Positions 61,750-64,000 of a DNA stretch of 64,000 bases are shown in pieces. Positions within the stretch are counted from its first letter, which is position 1. Every line of letters starts with the position of its first letter. The position numbers were made by a program, and so were the translations under genes. A model generated the notes under the pieces. It saw only the letters and a list, made by a program, of their open reading frames with translations, had not been told where the DNA came from and made no database searches. The DNA comes from an uncultured Clostridia bacterium. Its GTDB lineage: Bacteria; Bacillota; Clostridia; Christensenellales; Aristaeellaceae. The stretch lies in assembly GCA_934632155.1 (NCBI GenBank), contig CAKTXZ010000005.1, positions 1 through 64,000 of the forward strand, read 5' to 3'.

Positions 61750-61791
61750 GCGGGGAAGGCTGAAATTCACAGAAAAACGGAGGGAACACCC

Positions 61792-63438
61792 TTGATTCAG
61801 GTACAGACAATCGACGGACTGCTGCTGCGCGAAATGGTGCTTTCCGGCGCGGCGCTGCTTGAAAAGAATCGCGAGGCGGTGGACGCGCTGAACGTGTTTC
61901 CCGTTCCGGACGGCGACACGGGCACGAATATGTCCCTTACGATGGCCAGCGCGACCCGTGAAGTAAACCAAAAAGAATACGCGCGCGCAGACGAGGCGGC
62001 CGAGGCGCTGGCGCGCGGCGCGCTGCGCGGCGCGCGCGGTAACAGCGGCGTGATTACCAGCCAGCTGTACCGCGGCTTTGCGCGCGCGGTGGAGGGCTTG
62101 GAAGTCATTACGCCCATGGATTTTGCCAAGGCGCTTAAGTCGGGCGCGGACACGGCGTATAAGGCCGTGATGAAGCCCAAGGAGGGTACGATTCTCACCG
62201 TTGCCCGCGTCATTGCGGAGGATGCGCTGCGTCAGGCGCAGCTTGCGCCCAACGATTACGACGCGTTGTTCAACGTGATTCTCACCAGCGGCGAAAGCAT
62301 CCTCAAGCGCACGCCCGAGATGCTGCCCGTGCTCAAGCAGGCGGGCGTTGTGGACGCCGGCGGCCGCGGACTGCTGACGCTCTATACCGGCTACGCCGCG
62401 GCGCTGCGGGGCGAGGCCATCGAGGCGCTGCCTGCTCAAACGCATGAAAAGCCCGAGATGGAGTTTAATGACGACCATGACGCGATCGGCGAGATCAAGT
62501 TCGCCTACTGCACCGAATTTTTGATTCAGAACCTGAAGGAAACGGCGCGGGAGGGGGATATCGATACCTTCCGCCGCCAGCTCAACCGCATCGGCGACTG
62601 CGTGCTGGTGGTGGGCGATTTGTCGCTGGTCAAGGTGCATGTGCATACCAACGATCCGGGCAAGGCGCTGCAATACGGACTGGCGCTGGGCGAACTGGTC
62701 AACCTGAAAATTGAAAACATGGTGGAGCAGCGCCGCGAAAACCAGCGCCGCAAGGCGGAAAAGGCGCAGAACGCGCCGCCCAAGCCCTTTGGCATGGTCA
62801 GCGTTTCGCTGGGCGACGGCTTCAGCAAAATCCTTAAGGATCTGCAGGTGGATCAGGTGGTTGAGGGCGGCCAGACCATGAACCCGTCGATTGAGGATCT
62901 GCAGAAGGCGATTGACGCGGTGAACGCCGACACGGTGTTCGTTTTCCCCAATAACGGCAACATCATTCTGGCGGCGCGGCAGGCGGCCGAGCTTTCGCAG
63001 AAGGATGTGCGCGTTATCCCCACCAAGAACGTGGCCATGGGCATCGCCGCGGCGGTGGCGTTCCAGCCCGATCTTTCCGCGGACGAAAACGCCGCGCGCA
63101 TGGAGGAGGCCGCGCAGCGCGTGCGTACCGGCACGATCACCTACGCCGTGCGCAACAGCGAGTTTGAGGATATGCACATTTCGCAGGGCGATATTATCGG
63201 CCTGCATAATGGCAAGGTGGAATTCAAGGCCGGTAACGTTCACGACGTCGCGATTCCCATGATGGAGGCCATCGTGACGGAGGACGACGGCCTGATTACC
63301 GTCTACTACGGCGCGGAAACCAAGGAGGAGGACGCGAACGCCTTGGGCGGGGAGCTCGAGCGCCTCTTCCCCGACTGCGACGTGGAGGTGCATTACGGTG
63401 GCCAGCCGCTGTACTATTATCTGATTTCTGTGGAATAA
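61792..63438 (+). CDS. fakA: Fatty acid kinase catalytic subunit FakA (DAK2 domain, YloV)
   Basis: 548 residues. The N-terminal DhaL/DAK2 ATP-binding domain has NVFPVPDGDTGTNMSLTM (metal-binding Asp residues) and LRGARGNSGVITSQLYRGF. A middle FakA domain contains YCTEFLIQNL and KVHVHTNDPGKAL, and the C-terminal domain has VFPNNGNIILAARQAAELS. It phosphorylates fatty acids bound by FakB (DegV-family). The start is TTG at 61792, with ACGGAGGG eight bases upstream. No fakB is in the window. Confidence 0.92.
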   Translation: MIQVQTIDGLLLREMVLSGAALLEKNREAVDALNVFPVPDGDTGTNMSLTMASATREVNQKEYARADEAAEALARGALRGARGNSGVITSQLYRGFARAVEGLEVITPMDFAKALKSGADTAYKAVMKPKEGTILTVARVIAEDALRQAQLAPNDYDALFNVILTSGESILKRTPEMLPVLKQAGVVDAGGRGLLTLYTGYAAALRGEAIEALPAQTHEKPEMEFNDDHDAIGEIKFAYCTEFLIQNLKETAREGDIDTFRRQLNRIGDCVLVVGDLSLVKVHVHTNDPGKALQYGLALGELVNLKIENMVEQRRENQRRKAEKAQNAPPKPFGMVSVSLGDGFSKILKDLQVDQVVEGGQTMNPSIEDLQKAIDAVNADTVFVFPNNGNIILAARQAAELSQKDVRVIPTKNVAMGIAAAVAFQPDLSADENAARMEEAAQRVRTGTITYAVRNSEFEDMHISQGDIIGLHNGKVEFKAGNVHDVAIPMMEAIVTEDDGLITVYYGAETKEEDANALGGELERLFPDCDVEVHYGGQPLYYYLISVE

Positions 63439-63488
63439 GCGGGCTGTATTCCGGCAATTTTTGAACAATTTTCATACCGCGCCGCCCC

Positions 63489-63516
63489 TTGACAGCCCGG
63501 TTTATCGGGGTAAGAT
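63489..63516 (+). promoter_or_regulatory. Putative promoter of ilvE
   Basis: TTGACA (63489-63494), 16-base spacer, TAAGAT (63511-63516). It gives a leader of about 105 bases that contains the hairpin at 63577-63601. Confidence 0.5.
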
Positions 63517-63576
63517 AAGGACGCATGCGCGCAGAAGCCGCGCCGGGCGGGATATACCGCGCGGCAGGCGTTTTCC

Positions 63577-63601
63577 GGGGCGACATGCCCCGGTTTTTTG
63601 A
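63577..63601 (+). terminator. Terminator-like hairpin in the ilvE leader
   Basis: CCGGGGC and GCCCCGG flank a five-base loop and are followed by six T residues. It lies between the putative promoter at 63489 and the ilvE start at 63628. It either ends fakA transcripts or attenuates ilvE. Confidence 0.7.
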
Positions 63602-63627
63602 TTGCGCCGGAACGGGAGGAAGCCGGA

Positions 63628-64000
63628 ATGAACATCGAGATCATGAAAACCATCGCGCCTAAGGAAAAGCCCGCCGCCGACCGGCTGGGCTTTGGAAGGT
63701 ATTTTACCGATCATATGCTCCTGACGGATTATGAGGCCGGGCGCGGCTGGCACGATGCGCGGATTGTGCCCTTTGGGCCGCTGACGCTGCATCCTGCCGC
63801 GACGGTGTTTCATTACGGCGCGGAGATCTTTGAGGGGCTGAAGGCCTATCGCCGGCCGGACGGCGAGGTGCAGCTCTTTCGCCCGTGGGAGAATGTCCGG
63901 CGGCTGAACCATTCCGCCGAGCGGATGGCGCTGCCGCAGCTGGACGCGGCGTTTGCGCTGCAGGCGATCAAAACGCTGGCTCGGGTGGAAAAGGAATGGG
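63628..64000 (+). CDS. ilvE: Branched-chain amino acid aminotransferase (5' part, continues beyond window)
   Basis: The first 124 codons are present: MNIEIMKTIAPKEKPAADRL, FGRYFTDHMLLTDYEAGRGW, and the fold-type IV PLP signature FHYGAEIFEGLKAYRRPDG. This matches the long (about 340-360 residue) IlvE type. It transfers amino groups in leucine, isoleucine and valine synthesis. ACGGGAGGAAGCC precedes the ATG. The PLP lysine lies beyond the window end. Confidence 0.92.
   Translation, partial: MNIEIMKTIAPKEKPAADRLGFGRYFTDHMLLTDYEAGRGWHDARIVPFGPLTLHPAATVFHYGAEIFEGLKAYRRPDGEVQLFRPWENVRRLNHSAERMALPQLDAAFALQAIKTLARVEKEW

Noticed and set aside
63535..63560. A T-box riboswitch in the ilvE leader, suggested by GGGATATACCGCG
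   Set aside because: Only the ACCGCG part fits the T-box consensus. There is no room for a specifier stem I, and the terminator lacks the pairing segment expected for the antiterminator.

Overview
The window is GC-rich chromosomal DNA of an anaerobic, monoderm-type Bacillota of class Clostridia, probably an uncultured gut or rumen lineage of the Christensenellales/Oscillospirales kind (inference). The support is: tuf-rpmG-secE-nusG-rplK-rplA at the left end; the sporulation genes yqfC-yqfD behind a sequence that fits a sigma-E promoter; the block yqfCD-phoH-pgpH-ybeY-cdd-era; DnaD and DnaI replication proteins; Asp23/FakA; an oxygen-sensitive anaerobic sulfatase-maturing enzyme; and many glycan-degrading enzymes. 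I found no IS element, prophage, CRISPR array, rRNA or tRNA.

Layout. 1-2540: end of tuf and a translation/secretion operon that stops at a terminator after rplA, without the usual rplJ-rplL-rpoB. 3.2-7.3 kb: a secreted C69 dipeptidase and an HTH-ADP-ribosylglycohydrolase fusion, with a multi-hairpin repeat between them. 7.5-13.1 kb (minus): YesN-type response regulator, solute-binding protein, double permease and ATPase of an ABC importer. 13.4-17.0 kb: glnS, gltX and an HPr-like protein without the phospho-histidine. 17.3-20.0 kb: a Cys-type sulfatase and its radical-SAM maturase. 20.1-26.7 kb: yqfC, yqfD, phoH, pgpH, a ybeY-cdd fusion, era. 27.6-30.6 kb: mnmG and nagB.

30.8-48.7 kb is a glycan locus. 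On the minus strand are a GH116-like glycosidase, a secreted GH76-like glycosidase and a GntR/LacI-type repressor. Divergent on the plus strand are an Lpl/Ytc-type ABC importer (binding protein and two permeases), a GH38 alpha-mannosidase, and then a tight set of small enzymes: HAD phosphatase, deoxyhypusine-synthase-like protein, PfkB kinase resembling heptose-7-phosphate kinase, GmhA-like SIS isomerase, aldose epimerase and metallophosphatase. A near-perfect 30-bp palindrome sits at the start of the repressor transcript. Its core recurs beside the promoters of the importer operon and the GH76-like gene, so one regulator may control the locus. The alpha-mannosidase and GH76-like enzyme suggest mannose-rich glycans; the small-enzyme set is the part with least known function.

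48.7-57.7 kb: dnaI and dnaD-like genes, a VTT-family membrane protein, an HAD phosphatase, a second and better preserved copy of the multi-hairpin repeat, malQ-glgP, and a small unknown gene. 57.8-61.1 kb: a LacI-type regulator divergent from a glutaminase-A-like protein. 61.4-64.0 kb: asp23-like and fakA genes, then ilvE behind a leader containing a terminator hairpin; ilvE runs off the end.

The items most worth following up are the two copies of the five-hairpin repeat (one interrupts a terminator), the HAD/DHS-like/PfkB/SIS set, the HTH-ADP-ribosylglycohydrolase fusion, the ybeY-cdd fusion, and the palindromic operator.
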